From Wenzhouxiangella marina (lineage in GTDB: Bacteria > Pseudomonadota > Gammaproteobacteria > Xanthomonadales > Wenzhouxiangellaceae), in assembly GCF_001187785.1 (NCBI RefSeq), contig NZ_CP012154.1:2536501-2600500 (forward strand): DNA of 64,000 nt. Direction: 5' to 3'. A model generated the notes under the pieces. That model ran no database searches and was not told the origin of the DNA. It saw nothing but the letters and a program-made list of their open reading frames with translations. Position 1 is the stretch's first letter; each line of letters opens with the position of its first letter. Below are positions 39,491 to 48,071 of this stretch, in pieces. The translations under genes and the position numbers were made by a program.

Positions 39491-39784
39491 AACAGAAATT
39501 CAAGCACTTAGCGCTACATCTTGAACTTCTGCTTGGGATTGTTATGCACAACTCCCTGATTGTCGATTTTGACATTTTCTTGACAGCCAAAGGCCGGCGG
39601 TTTTAGCCACGAACATCGTCAACTCACTGTTTTCAATGCCTTTTATAAAGTGGTCATTTTTTGACCAAAGCGCTCGATCGCCTTAACGGCAGACCTGCCG
39701 GAGCATCTACCCACAAACTTATCCACAGCTTTTGTGGATAATCAATGACAGCGCCCGGAACGCCTGGTTTTTCCGCCCGGAGCC
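39491..39784. other. AT-rich intergenic region with three perfect DnaA boxes
   Basis: This 294-base gap holds no gene. Perfect TTATNCACA boxes occur at 39542-39550 (TTATGCACA) and 39719-39727 (TTATCCACA), and an inverted copy TGTGGATAA at 39733-39741; the last two face each other across 5 bases. Between them lie T-rich tracts, TTGACA twice with an 11-base period (39569 and 39580), a CTTTTATAAAG palindrome (39640-39650) and TGGTCA/TGACCA around TTTTT (39651-39667). The base composition is strikingly AT-rich against the GC-rich surroundings. It could be an origin, a DnaA-titrating site or a DnaA-controlled promoter; no dnaA, dnaN or gyrB gene is in the window. Confidence 0.55.
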
Positions 39785-40060
39785 TCAATTCAGGCCGCTG
39801 AATCCACCGTCACCGAGGCTGAGTTGAGCGAGTTCGAACGTGGCCGGATCGGTGCCCGCCTCGGGCATCTGTTCGCTCAGGCTTCGCTTGAGCAGGCGAT
39901 CGCTGCGGGGGGACACGAACTCGACCACCTCGCCATCATCGAACTGCAGCATCAGCACGACCGGCGGCTGGCCATTGCGACCCGGGCGGGCGACCACGCC
40001 GACGATGGTCTTGCCGACGATCCGGTTGCGAAATTCTCGACTTCCGATGTTCTCTGCCAT
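39785..40060 (-). CDS. Small conserved-looking protein of unknown function
   Basis: 91 residues from ATG 40060 (MAENIGSREFRNRIVGKTI), with GGAG 8 bases upstream. Central beta strands VVLMLQFDDGEVVEFVSPR suggest a small barrel or a nucleic-acid/ligand-binding fold; I do not recognise the family. Codon usage looks like the surrounding genes. An upstream extension is possible but basic and unlikely. Its 3' end abuts the DnaA-box gap. A CTTCTCA/TGAGAAG dyad (40113-40131) lies in its leader and may be an operator. Confidence 0.6.
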   Translation of the reverse strand: MAENIGSREFRNRIVGKTIVGVVARPGRNGQPPVVLMLQFDDGEVVEFVSPRSDRLLKRSLSEQMPEAGTDPATFELAQLSLGDGGFSGLN

Positions 40061-40284
40061 GGTGCGTTCTCCAGAGTGATTGCTCATCCTGGAATGCATT
40101 TGAACAAGCCGCCTTCTCAAAAGCTGAGAAGCTCCGAGCCCGTTCCACATGAGTCGATTTCCTACGGCGCTGCAAGCAATGCGCCCGATTCGGGCGGCCG
40201 TCCACCTTCCTAGACTGGCTCCAACGCTGAGCGAAGGCTCGGCGGAACACCCGCTAATCCGAACCTGAATCAAGGAGCAAGATC

Positions 40285-40578
40285 ATGAACGCAATCTGCA
40301 AGCAACTCGTCGCCCTGATCCTCATCATCGGTCTGAACGGCCTGGCGTTGGCGCAGGACCCGCAACAGGTCGACATCAATACGGCCAGCGCCACGGAACT
40401 GGCCGAGGTCCTGGTCGGGATCGGCCCGTCCAAGGCCGAAGCCATCGTCGCCTACCGCGAGGCGAACGGCGCCTTCGAACACATCGATGAACTGATCAGC
40501 GTACGCGGCATCGGTCTGAGCACCGTCGACCGCAACCGGGACCGCATCCTGCTGGATTCGCCCGACGACGAGGGCTGA
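40285..40578 (+). CDS. ComEA-like helix-hairpin-helix protein
   Basis: 97 residues: a signal peptide (about 1-23, ending ALAQ) and a helix-hairpin-helix domain with VDINTASATELAEVLVGIG and a second ISVRGIGLSTV hairpin. Single-domain periplasmic ComEA proteins bind double-stranded DNA during uptake. AAGGAGC lies 7 bases before the ATG. No other competence gene is nearby, so a role in transformation is likely but not proven. Confidence 0.85.
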   Translation: MNAICKQLVALILIIGLNGLALAQDPQQVDINTASATELAEVLVGIGPSKAEAIVAYREANGAFEHIDELISVRGIGLSTVDRNRDRILLDSPDDEG

Positions 40579-40587
40579 GCCTCTTCG

Positions 40588-40614
40588 ACCCCGTCCGAAG
40601 CGTTCGGGCGGGGT
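40588..40614. terminator. Hairpin between convergent comEA-like and recR genes
   Basis: ACCCCGTCCGAA (40588-40599) pairs with TTCGGGCGGGGT (40603-40614) around a 3-base loop, with one U-G pair. It begins 10 bases past the comEA stop and lies between two converging genes. No long T-run is present on either side. Confidence 0.5.
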
Positions 40615-40644
40615 TCGACTTCGGGGGCAGGGGCGGATCGACGA

Positions 40645-41247
40645 TCAGCTGCCAGCCAGGGGCAGCCTCGAGGCGAAGGCGTGGGCCAGGGTCGAACGGT
40701 CCGTGTGCTCGAGCTCGCCGCCCAATGGCACACCCTGCGCCAGCCGGGAAACCCGCACGTCGTGGCGGTCCGCCATCTCCCGCAGGTAGTAGGCAGTGGC
40801 CTCCCCTTCGACCGTGGTGTTCGTGGCGATGATCAACTCTTCCACCGCCGCGTCCGACAATCGCGCCTCGAGCAGATCCAGACCGAGATCCTCGGGTCCG
40901 ATCCCATCCAGCGGCGACAGCCGTCCCAACAGCACGAAATAGCGGCCATCGAACCCGGTCGCCTGCTCGATCGCAAGCACATCGGCCGGGCTCTCCACGG
41001 CGCAGATCACTCGGTCGCTGCGCCGATCGTCACGGCAGATCCGACAGTGCTCGCTGGCGGTGAAGTTCCGGCAGGACGCGCAGCGCTGGATATCACGCAT
41101 GGCCGTTTCCAGGGCTCTTGCCAGACGCCGGCCGCCGTCGCGGTCACGCTCGAGCAACTCGAGCGCCATGCGCTGGGCCGAGCGCGCGCCGACACCGGGC
41201 AGACAACGCAGGGCCTCGAGGAGCTCGTCGAAGGGATCAGCGGCCAT
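40645..41247 (-). CDS. recR: Recombination mediator protein RecR
   Basis: 200 residues. An N-terminal helix-hairpin-helix ([20 protein letters not shown]), a four-cysteine zinc finger (C-x2-C at CASCRNF and the CRIC pair) and a Toprim domain ([15 protein letters not shown]) are present. With RecO and RecF it loads RecA onto gapped DNA. It is last in the dnaX-ybaB-recR operon, 35 bases after ybaB. Confidence 0.97.
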   Translation of the reverse strand: MAADPFDELLEALRCLPGVGARSAQRMALELLERDRDGGRRLARALETAMRDIQRCASCRNFTASEHCRICRDDRRSDRVICAVESPADVLAIEQATGFDGRYFVLLGRLSPLDGIGPEDLGLDLLEARLSDAAVEELIIATNTTVEGEATAYYLREMADRHDVRVSRLAQGVPLGGELEHTDRSTLAHAFASRLPLAGS

Positions 41248-41282
41248 GTCTCGAATTGCCTCGGAAATCTCTGCCTCGGGTC

Positions 41283-41603
41283 TCAGGGCAGCGTGAACCC
41301 CGGAGGGAGCGGCAGCCCGCCGGTCAGGCCCTTGAGCTTTTCCTGGCTGGCCTGCTGGACGCGATTGACCGCGTCGTTGACTGCGGCGGCCACCAGGTCT
41401 TCGACCATTTCCCGGTCATCGGCCACTTCGGGGTCGATCGTCACCCGCTTCACCTCGTGGCGTCCCGTCATGACCACGCTGACCAGGCCACCGCCGGCCT
41501 GCCCCGTGACTTCCAGGTCACCCAGCTCGGCCTGGGCTTTCTTCATGTTTTCCTGAACTTTCTGCGCCTGCTGCATGAGCTGCGCGATATTGCCTTTCAT
41601 CAT
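41283..41603 (-). CDS. ybaB: YbaB/EbfC nucleoid-associated protein
   Basis: 106 residues starting [24 protein letters not shown] with a long N-terminal helix and the family core [17 protein letters not shown]. It binds DNA as a tweezer-like dimer and is regularly found between dnaX and recR, as here. One base separates it from the dnaX stop codon. An MKGN start one codon later is equally possible. Confidence 0.96.
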   Translation of the reverse strand: MMKGNIAQLMQQAQKVQENMKKAQAELGDLEVTGQAGGGLVSVVMTGRHEVKRVTIDPEVADDREMVEDLVAAAVNDAVNRVQQASQEKLKGLTGGLPLPPGFTLP

Positions 41604-41604
41604 C

Positions 41605-43290
41605 TCAATGGCTCCGTGTATCGGTGGGTCGAATGGATTCGCGAAGAATCTCGGCGTCGAAACGCTCGCAGAGTCGGCGAACCACCGGATCCTGTTCGAT
41701 GGCCGCCTCTGCCTCGGTCTGGACCCGTTCGGCTTCGGTCTGTTCGATCCTGGCGGGGGTCGCGAGCTGCGTGTTCTCGGCCGCCGAAATCGTCAAGCGA
41801 ACGGAACTTCCGAGCCAGGCCTCGAGGGCATTGGCCAGGGCCGATCTGAAACGGTCGGTGATGAGCATCATGTCATCGGCGGCGGCGTTGAAACTCACGG
41901 CGGGCAGATCGACTTCACGGACGACCAACAGTCCGGCCACGGTTCGCACGGAGCCATTGACCTTGAGCGCACCCAGCACCTGATGCCAGTTCTCCGGCGT
42001 CAACCGTCTTTCCACCTGACCGCTCGCGGCCGATCGCACCGGCTCCCGGACCTCGGATCGGGCCTGGGCCGGCATGTTGGAACGCTCGGTTGCCGGCGTG
42101 GGGGCCGCCACGGACCGAGGCGCCGGCGACGCGGCGGCCCCGCCTGCCCGCGCTCCGCCACCTGCCCTGGCCCCACCGCCGGCTTCAACGCCCGCCGAGG
42201 GCTCGGCCTGCCCCGGCTGAAACGCCAGCATGCGCAGGATCGTCATTTCGCAGCCGCTGCGCTCGCTCGGGGCCAGCACCAGGTCACGACGACCGGTTAT
42301 CGCGATCTGGTAGAACAGCTGCACGTCCTCCGGATCGAAATGCCCGGCGAGCTCGACCAGCGCATCCCAGTCGCTGCGGCTGTCGTCCCGATAGTCCGGC
42401 AGTTGCTGGATCAGCGCCACCCGGTGCAAGGCCTCGGCCAGATCGAGCAACAGCACGCTCAGGTCGCGAGCCTGGGCAAAGACTTCGGCGATGACCTCCA
42501 TGGCCGCCGCACCATCGGCCCGGGCCAGGGCGGCCAGCAGATCATGCACGTGGAGACGCTCGACGCTGCCGAGCATGTCACGGACCGCCGCCTCTTCCAG
42601 GCGCCCGCCGCCGGCAAGGGCCTGATCGAGCAGACTGAGACCATCGCGCATGCTGCCGTCCGCCGCCCGAGCCAGCAGAGCGATCGCTTCGGCATCGGCC
42701 TGCACGGATTCGGCCGCCAGGATGCGCTCCATCTGCTCACCGATCTCCTGCGGCGTGAGCCGGCGCAGGTTGAACTGCAGGCAGCGCGACAGGATGGTGA
42801 CGGGGATCTTCTGGGGATCGGTCGTGGCCAGCACGAACTTGACGTGATCGGGCGGCTCTTCGAGGGTCTTCAGCAGCGCATTGAAGCTGTGCGTCGAAAG
42901 CATGTGCACCTCATCGATCAGGTACACCTTGTAGCGCCCCCGGGCCGGCGCGTACTGGACGTTGTCGAGAATCTCGCGGGTATCGTCGACCTTGGTGCGC
43001 GAAGCCGCGTCGATCTCCAGCAGATCGACGAAGCGACCTTCGTCGATCGCCACGCAATGCTCGCATTCACCACAGGGCTCGGCGCTTACACCCTCCAGAC
43101 AATTCAGCGACTTGGCGAGGATGCGGGCGATCGTGGTCTTGCCGACCCCGCGCGTACCGGTAAACAGAAAGGCGTGGTGCACGCGGTCTTCGTTGAGCGA
43201 ATTGCTCAGCACCTTCACGACGTGACTCTGCCCCACCAGCTCGGAAAACTGCTTGGGCCGCCATTTGCGGGCTAGAACCTGATAACTCAC
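41605..43290 (-). CDS. dnaX: DNA polymerase III subunit gamma/tau
   Basis: 561 residues. AAA+ clamp-loader: Walker A GTRGVGKT (45-52), four zinc cysteines C64, C73, C76 and C79, Walker B LIDEVHM (124-130) and the sensor [20 protein letters not shown] linker rich in Ala/Gly/Pro (about 360-415) leads to a tau C-terminal region ([14 protein letters not shown]) that binds the polymerase and helicase. No A-rich slippery sequence like the E. coli gamma-frameshift site is evident, so a gamma product is not supported. It is first in the dnaX-ybaB-recR operon and divergent from 4.5S RNA. Confidence 0.96.
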   Translation of the reverse strand: MSYQVLARKWRPKQFSELVGQSHVVKVLSNSLNEDRVHHAFLFTGTRGVGKTTIARILAKSLNCLEGVSAEPCGECEHCVAIDEGRFVDLLEIDAASRTKVDDTREILDNVQYAPARGRYKVYLIDEVHMLSTHSFNALLKTLEEPPDHVKFVLATTDPQKIPVTILSRCLQFNLRRLTPQEIGEQMERILAAESVQADAEAIALLARAADGSMRDGLSLLDQALAGGGRLEEAAVRDMLGSVERLHVHDLLAALARADGAAAMEVIAEVFAQARDLSVLLLDLAEALHRVALIQQLPDYRDDSRSDWDALVELAGHFDPEDVQLFYQIAITGRRDLVLAPSERSGCEMTILRMLAFQPGQAEPSAGVEAGGGARAGGGARAGGAAASPAPRSVAAPTPATERSNMPAQARSEVREPVRSAASGQVERRLTPENWHQVLGALKVNGSVRTVAGLLVVREVDLPAVSFNAAADDMMLITDRFRSALANALEAWLGSSVRLTISAAENTQLATPARIEQTEAERVQTEAEAAIEQDPVVRRLCERFDAEILRESIRPTDTRSH

Positions 43291-43404
43291 GGGTTTTTCG
43301 GACTCCTCGGCCGGGCGGCCGGATACGACGGGTCGGACCCGTCAAAGTGTACACGAAGGGCAGCTTCGGCCCGACCCCGGAGCATGGAACCAAGCAAACA
43401 GCGG

Positions 43405-43434
43405 TTGCCAGCCGGGGCCGCAGTCTGGGATAAT
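43405..43434 (+). promoter_or_regulatory. Promoter of the 4.5S RNA gene
   Basis: TTGCCA (43405-43410), 18 bases, then GATAAT (43429-43434) places the start near 43441-43442, exactly at the 5' end of the SRP RNA. Confidence 0.7.
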
Positions 43435-43441
43435 TGCGCCC

Positions 43442-43552
43442 GGCGGCTCTGCCGGTCTTCCCACACCGTTTTTTTCGTGAACCCCGTCAGGCCCGGAAGG
43501 GAGCAGCGGCAGCGAAAACGGCGGGTGCTGGGGCCGGGCTGGTGGGGCCGCC
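43442..43552 (+). ncRNA. ffs: Signal recognition particle 4.5S RNA
   Basis: About 111 bases. The SRP helix 8 core is unmistakable: GTCAGGCCCGGAAGGGAGC (43487-43505) has the conserved GTCAGG and GGAAGG/AGCAGC blocks. The ends pair as GGCGGC (43442-43447) with GCCGCC (43547-43552), and the expected long imperfect hairpin fits between them. A TTTTTT run (43557-43562) follows as terminator. It binds Ffh and targets inner-membrane proteins to the translocon. Confidence 0.93.
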
Positions 43553-43586
43553 ATCCTTTTTTAAAGACACCAGAAGCTTCATCCGA

Positions 43587-43602
43587 TGTGATCCAAATCA
43601 CA
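43587..43602 (+). promoter_or_regulatory. CRP/Clp-type operator, distal
   Basis: TGTGATCCAAATCACA has both TGTGA and TCACA arms intact with a 6-base spacer. It is about 169 bases upstream of the predicted start. Confidence 0.7.
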
Positions 43603-43683
43603 ACGGCGAGTGCGTTTTGGTCCGAAAATCACCCCCGCCGGTCCGAAAAACCCCTGTACGACCTTCGTCGTATCATCTTTTTG

Positions 43684-43699
43684 TGTGATCTCTATCACA
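43684..43699 (+). promoter_or_regulatory. CRP/Clp-type operator, proximal
   Basis: TGTGATCTCTATCACA is a second perfect TGTGA-N6-TCACA site, its centre 97 bases from the first and about -71 from the predicted start. Confidence 0.72.
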
Positions 43700-43962
43700 T
43701 TTCTGAAGCTTTTTTCTGCTGACCCCTAGAAATCCCGTGAACGTTCTGTGTATAACCCCACGGGTCGAGTTTGAGGGTCCCCTGGCGGAAGCAGGGGGAG
43801 AGATCTGGAAAAAAAGCCGTTTTTTGGGGTCGGCCATCCACGATTTCAATGCTCCGAACAGGGATTTTCACGCCCGACAACGACACCGGTTCTCGAGCCA
43901 CGTCGTGATCCAAAGATCAAGGGGACTAACTGATCCAAACGATCTAACGGGAGTAACACTTG

Positions 43963-45849
43963 ATGTCTTGGAAGACCCTTTCCTACACCCTGACGGGTGC
44001 AGCGCTGGTCGCTTGCTCGTCGATGTCTTTCGCTTACAACTATGACCAGGGCCAGCGCGCGGAATTCCGCGAAGTCGAGCGCCCGATCGCTGGTGAGTAC
44101 ATCGTGGTTCTGAGGGAGAGCGCCGCGAAACTTGCCTACGAACAGCGCACCAACGTGCCGTCCGTGGCCACCGTGGCCAGCACCATGGCCCGCCGCTATG
44201 GCGTTTCGCTCGACCACACCTTCTCGCACGTACTGCGTGGCTTCGTTGTCCGCGCCAGCGACAAGGCCCTGGTCAACATGCTGCTTGACGACCGCATCGC
44301 CTACATCGAAGAGAACGGCGAAGTCACCATTTCCCAGAGCCAGCAGAACAACGCCACCTGGGGCCTGGATCGCGTCGACCAGCGCGACCGTCCGCTCAAC
44401 GGCACCTACATCTATGACACGAGTGCTTCGAACGTCTACACCTATATCGTCGATACCGGTGTTCGCGCCTCCCACAATGACTTCGGCGGTCGCGTGATCA
44501 GCGGCTTCACCGCGATCAACGATGGCCAGGGCTCCAATGACTGCAACGGCCACGGCACGCACGTGGCAGGCACGGTCGCCGGATCGACCTGGGGTGTGGC
44601 CAAGGCCGCCCGCATCGTTCCGGTTCGCGTGCTCGGCTGTAATGGTTCCGGCACCAACGCAGGCGTCGTCGCCGGCATGGACTGGGTCGCAGCCAACCAC
44701 ATCAAGCCGGCCGTGGCCAACATGAGCCTCGGTGGCGGCGCATCCACCACCACGGACAACGCCGTGGCTGGCATGCGCAACGCCGGCGTGACCGTTGTCG
44801 TTGCCGCCGGTAACGAGAACCAGAACGCCTGCAACGTGTCTCCGGCTCGCTCCTCTGCCGCCATCACCGTCGGCTCGACCACCAGCTCGGATGCTCGCTC
44901 CAGCTTCTCCAACTGGGGCAGCTGCGTCGACATCTTCGCACCGGGCAGCAGCATCACCTCGGCCTGGTACAACAGCAACTCCGCCACCAACACGATCAGC
45001 GGCACCTCGATGGCTGCCCCGCACGTGGCTGGCGTCGCTGCCCTGTACCTGGCCAGCAACCCGAACGCCAGTCCGGCCCAGGTCGAGAACGCCATCTACA
45101 ACAATGGCAGCACCGGCAAGCTGAGCGGCCTGAACGGTTCGCCCAACCTGCTCGCCTACTCGCGCTTCGGTGGTGGCGATGATGGTGGTGGCAACCCGCC
45201 GCCGTCCGGCCCGACCGAACTCGAGAACGGCGTGGCTGAAAACGGTCTGTCCGGCGCCGCTGGCTCCGAGACCTTCTTCACCATCGACGTCCCGGCCGGC
45301 GCAAGCGATCTGAGCTTCCAGATGAGCGGCGGTAGCGGTGATGCCGACATGTACGTCCGCTTCGGTCAGGCACCGACCCAGTCGAGCTATGACTGCCGCC
45401 CGTACCGCAACGGCAACAACGAGACCTGCGACTTCGCCTCGCCGAGCACCGGCACCTACCACGTCATGCTCCGCGGCTACAGCAGCTACTCGAACACCAG
45501 CCTGGTCGCCAGCTACACCGTCGACACCGGCAACCCGGGCGCACCGTGCAGCAACTGTGACCAGTACTCCGGCTCCCTGTCGGGCAGCGGTCAGTCCCAG
45601 GCGCAGCCGAACGGCACCTACTACCAGACCGGTAGCGGCACGCACCGTGGCTGGCTGTCGGGCCCGAGCTCGGCTGACTTCGACCTCGAGTTCTACCGCT
45701 GGAACGGTTCCTGGCAGAAGGTCGACGAGTCGATCAGCTCGACCAGCGAAGAATTCATCGAGTACACGTCCAGCTCCGGCTACTTCTACTGGCGCGTCCG
45801 TTCCTACTCGGGCAGCGGTCCGTACGATCTGTGGCTGCAGACGCCTTGA
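43963..45849 (+). CDS. Secreted proteinase K-like subtilase with two pre-peptidase domains
   Basis: 628 residues from ATG 43963 with ACGGGAG upstream (a TTG one codon earlier is less likely). A signal peptide (1-24, ending SFAY, with an ACSS stretch) is followed by an I9 propeptide and the S8 domain with D164 (IVDTG), H197 (NGHGTH), N284 (AAGNE) and S349 (GTSMAAPHVAG). After a Gly/Asp/Pro linker near 403-416 come two pre-peptidase C-terminal (PPC) beta domains (GSGDADMYVRFG and ADFDLEFYRWNG). The layout is that of aqualysin-like extracellular proteases. Its control region carries two CRP-type operators, as expected for a nutrient-regulated exoenzyme. Confidence 0.95.
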   Translation: MSWKTLSYTLTGAALVACSSMSFAYNYDQGQRAEFREVERPIAGEYIVVLRESAAKLAYEQRTNVPSVATVASTMARRYGVSLDHTFSHVLRGFVVRASDKALVNMLLDDRIAYIEENGEVTISQSQQNNATWGLDRVDQRDRPLNGTYIYDTSASNVYTYIVDTGVRASHNDFGGRVISGFTAINDGQGSNDCNGHGTHVAGTVAGSTWGVAKAARIVPVRVLGCNGSGTNAGVVAGMDWVAANHIKPAVANMSLGGGASTTTDNAVAGMRNAGVTVVVAAGNENQNACNVSPARSSAAITVGSTTSSDARSSFSNWGSCVDIFAPGSSITSAWYNSNSATNTISGTSMAAPHVAGVAALYLASNPNASPAQVENAIYNNGSTGKLSGLNGSPNLLAYSRFGGGDDGGGNPPPSGPTELENGVAENGLSGAAGSETFFTIDVPAGASDLSFQMSGGSGDADMYVRFGQAPTQSSYDCRPYRNGNNETCDFASPSTGTYHVMLRGYSSYSNTSLVASYTVDTGNPGAPCSNCDQYSGSLSGSGQSQAQPNGTYYQTGSGTHRGWLSGPSSADFDLEFYRWNGSWQKVDESISSTSEEFIEYTSSSGYFYWRVRSYSGSGPYDLWLQTP

Positions 45850-45857
45850 TCCTGGTC

Positions 45858-45880
45858 GGTCAGGCCAGCACGGCCTGACC
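45858..45880 (+). terminator. First hairpin after the protease gene
   Basis: GGTCAGGCC (45858-45866) pairs with GGCCTGACC (45872-45880) over a 5-base loop, 9 bases past the stop codon. It stands directly ahead of the T-rich terminator and may protect the mRNA end. Confidence 0.5.
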
Positions 45881-45895
45881 CCTTCAGGTATCACG

Positions 45896-45928
45896 AAAAC
45901 GCCCCGGACTCCGGGGCGTTTTCCTTTT
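45896..45928 (+). terminator. Rho-independent terminator of the protease gene
   Basis: AAAACGCCCCGG (45896-45907) pairs with CCGGGGCGTTTT (45911-45922) over a 3-base loop and is followed by TTCCTTTT. The A- and T-tails make it usable in both directions, and a convergent gene ends at 45955. Confidence 0.85.
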
Positions 45929-45954
45929 CAGGGATCGAAAGGAAAGTGTGCGGT

Positions 45955-47373
45955 TCAGGCCGCCCGATCGAATTCGCGCCCGGCGTGCGCGCCCAGTACG
46001 CGGGCGACCACTTCGGTCAGGCGGCGCGCGTAGTCCAGATGCAGGAATTCGTTCGGGCCATGCGCGTTCGACTTCGGCCCCAGCACCCCGGTGATCAGGA
46101 ACTGGGACTCGGGGAAGGATTCACCGAGCATGGCCATGAAGGGGATGGTTCCGCCCTCGCCCATGTACATCGCCGCCTTGCCGAACACCGCCCGCGATGC
46201 CGCCTGGCAGGCTTGATCCAGCCAGTCGGCCACCGGCGGCGCGTTCCAGCCAGTGGCCGATTGGTCGGCGACAAAACGAACCCGCGCGCCATAGGGCGGA
46301 TCCGACTCGAGCACCTGCTTCATCAGTTCCGTCGCCCGGTCCCCATCCAGGGTCGGCGGAAGGCGCAGAGACAGCTTCAGCGCGGTGCCCGGTCGCAGCA
46401 CATTGCCCGCCGAGCCGATGTCCGGCAGGCCGGCGGCACCGGTGACCGCCAGGGCGGCGCGCCAGTTCCTGTTGAGCAATCGCTCGAGGGAATCCTGGCC
46501 AACGGGCCCGGCCCCTTCGACCCAGGGATAGGCCTGATGGATGCCCTCACCGAGGGCGTCGGCCACCGCCGCCAGCTGCGCTCGGCGCTGCTCGGGAATC
46601 TCGACGGAAAAGCCCTCGGGCAGGATGGCGCCCGTGGACTCGTCTTCGAGCCTGGAGAGCAGCTGACGGGCAATCCGGAAGCTCGACGGCACGATGCCCG
46701 AGGCATAACCGGAATGGACACCCTCTTCCAGGATGTCGACCTCGAGCGAACCCGCGGCCATTCCACGCAGCGACGTCGTGATCCAGAGCTGCTCGTAATT
46801 GCCGGCGCCCGAGTCCAGGCAGACGACCAGTGAGGGCGTTCCGATGCGCTCGTCCAGATGCTCGATGTACGCGGGCAGATCGTAGCTGCCCGATTCTTCA
46901 CAAGCCTCGATCAGGATCACGAATCGTGCATGGGGTCGACCCTCGGCCTGGAGCGCTCGAATCGCTGCCAGAGAGGCATAGGCCGCGTAGCCGTCGTCCG
47001 CCCCGCCTCGACCGTACAATCGCCCATCCCGGATGACCGGCTCCCAGGGCCCGAGGCCCTCGGCCCAACCCGTCATTTCCGGCTGCTTGTCCAGATGTCC
47101 GTAGAGCAGGACCGTATCTTCAACGGTTCCCGGGACCTCCATGAAGATCACCGGCGTGCGCTCGCCCAGGCGAAGCACCTCCACGCTCAAGCCTTCGATC
47201 GGCTGCTCCCGGCACCAGCGGGCGATGTGTTCGACCGCCTCGTCGATGTAACCGTGTCGCGCCCAGTCCGGATCGAAATGCGGCGACTTGGCGGGGATGC
47301 GAATGTAGTCGACAAGCTCCGGCGTGATGCTCTGTGCCCATTGTTCCCGGATCAGTCGTTCGGCCTTGTCCAT
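45955..47373 (-). CDS. M20 family metallopeptidase (dipeptidase)
   Basis: 472 residues. Zinc-site blocks are YGHLDKQPE (H93, D95), GRGGADDG (D126), IEACEESGS (E159/E160), VVCLDSGAG and NAHGPNEF. The order and spacing match dipeptidases of the M20/CNDP-like group, cleaving dipeptides such as Xaa-His or beta-Ala-containing ones; substrate is inferred. ATG 47373 has a strong GGAGG Shine-Dalgarno; the upstream extension lacks family similarity. It would be cytosolic. Confidence 0.92.
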   Translation of the reverse strand: MDKAERLIREQWAQSITPELVDYIRIPAKSPHFDPDWARHGYIDEAVEHIARWCREQPIEGLSVEVLRLGERTPVIFMEVPGTVEDTVLLYGHLDKQPEMTGWAEGLGPWEPVIRDGRLYGRGGADDGYAAYASLAAIRALQAEGRPHARFVILIEACEESGSYDLPAYIEHLDERIGTPSLVVCLDSGAGNYEQLWITTSLRGMAAGSLEVDILEEGVHSGYASGIVPSSFRIARQLLSRLEDESTGAILPEGFSVEIPEQRRAQLAAVADALGEGIHQAYPWVEGAGPVGQDSLERLLNRNWRAALAVTGAAGLPDIGSAGNVLRPGTALKLSLRLPPTLDGDRATELMKQVLESDPPYGARVRFVADQSATGWNAPPVADWLDQACQAASRAVFGKAAMYMGEGGTIPFMAMLGESFPESQFLITGVLGPKSNAHGPNEFLHLDYARRLTEVVARVLGAHAGREFDRAA

Positions 47374-47513
47374 GCGATTGCCTCCTGTGCGTGCAGCAGC
47401 CGTGATCTCTGCCCATGGTACTGGCGAGCCGGATTGGCCGCCATAGTCCGTTGGGCATGGGCATACGGGCACTAACGACTGGTATATTGAGCGCGGGATG
47501 AACGAGGGTCACC

Positions 47514-48071
47514 GTGCGAATGGAATGGATCATTGGACTGGCACTGGCCGCCCTGCTCGCCTGGGCGATCTGGACCTACAACCGCCTGGTCATGCGCCGC
47601 AATCGCGTCGCCACGGCCTGGTCGGACGTCGATGTGCAGCTGACCCGGCGCCATGACCTGGTGCCCAATCTGGTCAAGGTCGTGCGCGCCTACGCAGGCC
47701 ACGAGAAGGACACGCTGGAGGAAGTCACGCGCCTCCGCAGCGAAGCCGTGAGCACCGACAGCCCGGCCCGCCTCGGGCAGATCGAGAACGATCTCGAACA
47801 GCTCCTGAGCCGGCTGCTGGTATTGAAGGAGAACTATCCGGACCTGAAGGCCAGCGACAATTTCATTCAGCTCAGCGAGCAGCTGGTCGAGGTCGAGGAC
47901 CACCTGCAGTACGCGCGCCGCTACTACAACGGTGCCGTCCGCGATCTCAACACCCAGATCGCCCAGTTTCCGGACCTGATCATCGCGCGCGCCATGGGTT
48001 TCAAGGAGGCCGAGTTCTACCGAGCCGATGCAGGGCATCGGGCGTCCGTGTCGGTCGGAGCCCTGTCATGA
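47514..48071 (+). CDS. LemA family membrane protein
   Basis: 185 residues with one N-terminal membrane helix (about 5-24) and a helical cytoplasmic/periplasmic bundle. RVATAWSDVDVQLTRRHDLVPNLVKVVRAYAGHE is the family core. GTG 47514 has GAGGG at suitable spacing; ATG 47520 two codons later is an alternative. The gene overlaps the DUF2207 gene by ATGA, a frequent pairing. Function is not established for the family. Confidence 0.9.
   Translation: MRMEWIIGLALAALLAWAIWTYNRLVMRRNRVATAWSDVDVQLTRRHDLVPNLVKVVRAYAGHEKDTLEEVTRLRSEAVSTDSPARLGQIENDLEQLLSRLLVLKENYPDLKASDNFIQLSEQLVEVEDHLQYARRYYNGAVRDLNTQIAQFPDLIIARAMGFKEAEFYRADAGHRASVSVGALS

Larger units (their letters stand above)
43553..43962 (+). promoter_or_regulatory. 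Long control region and 5' leader of the secreted protease
   Basis: No gene is seen in these 410 bases. Besides two CRP-type sites there is GGTCCGAAAA twice 21 bases apart (43619 and 43640), a TACGAC-CTTC-GTCGTA dyad (43657-43672), and a -10-like TATAAC (43751-43756). That -10 would put the start near 43763 and the second CRP site at about -71, a class I position. The leader would be about 200 bases, with a CCCTG/CAGGG hairpin and an AAAAAA/TTTTTT pair. The density of motifs implies strong regulation. Confidence 0.6.

Noticed and set aside
39719-39741. Rho-independent terminator for sbcB
   Set aside because: The arms are perfect TTATCCACA/TGTGGATAA DnaA boxes, AT-rich, with no T-run after; a third box nearby supports DnaA binding instead.
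41605-43290. Programmed frameshift giving a gamma subunit from dnaX
   Set aside because: No A-rich slippery heptamer was found near the domain III/IV boundary.
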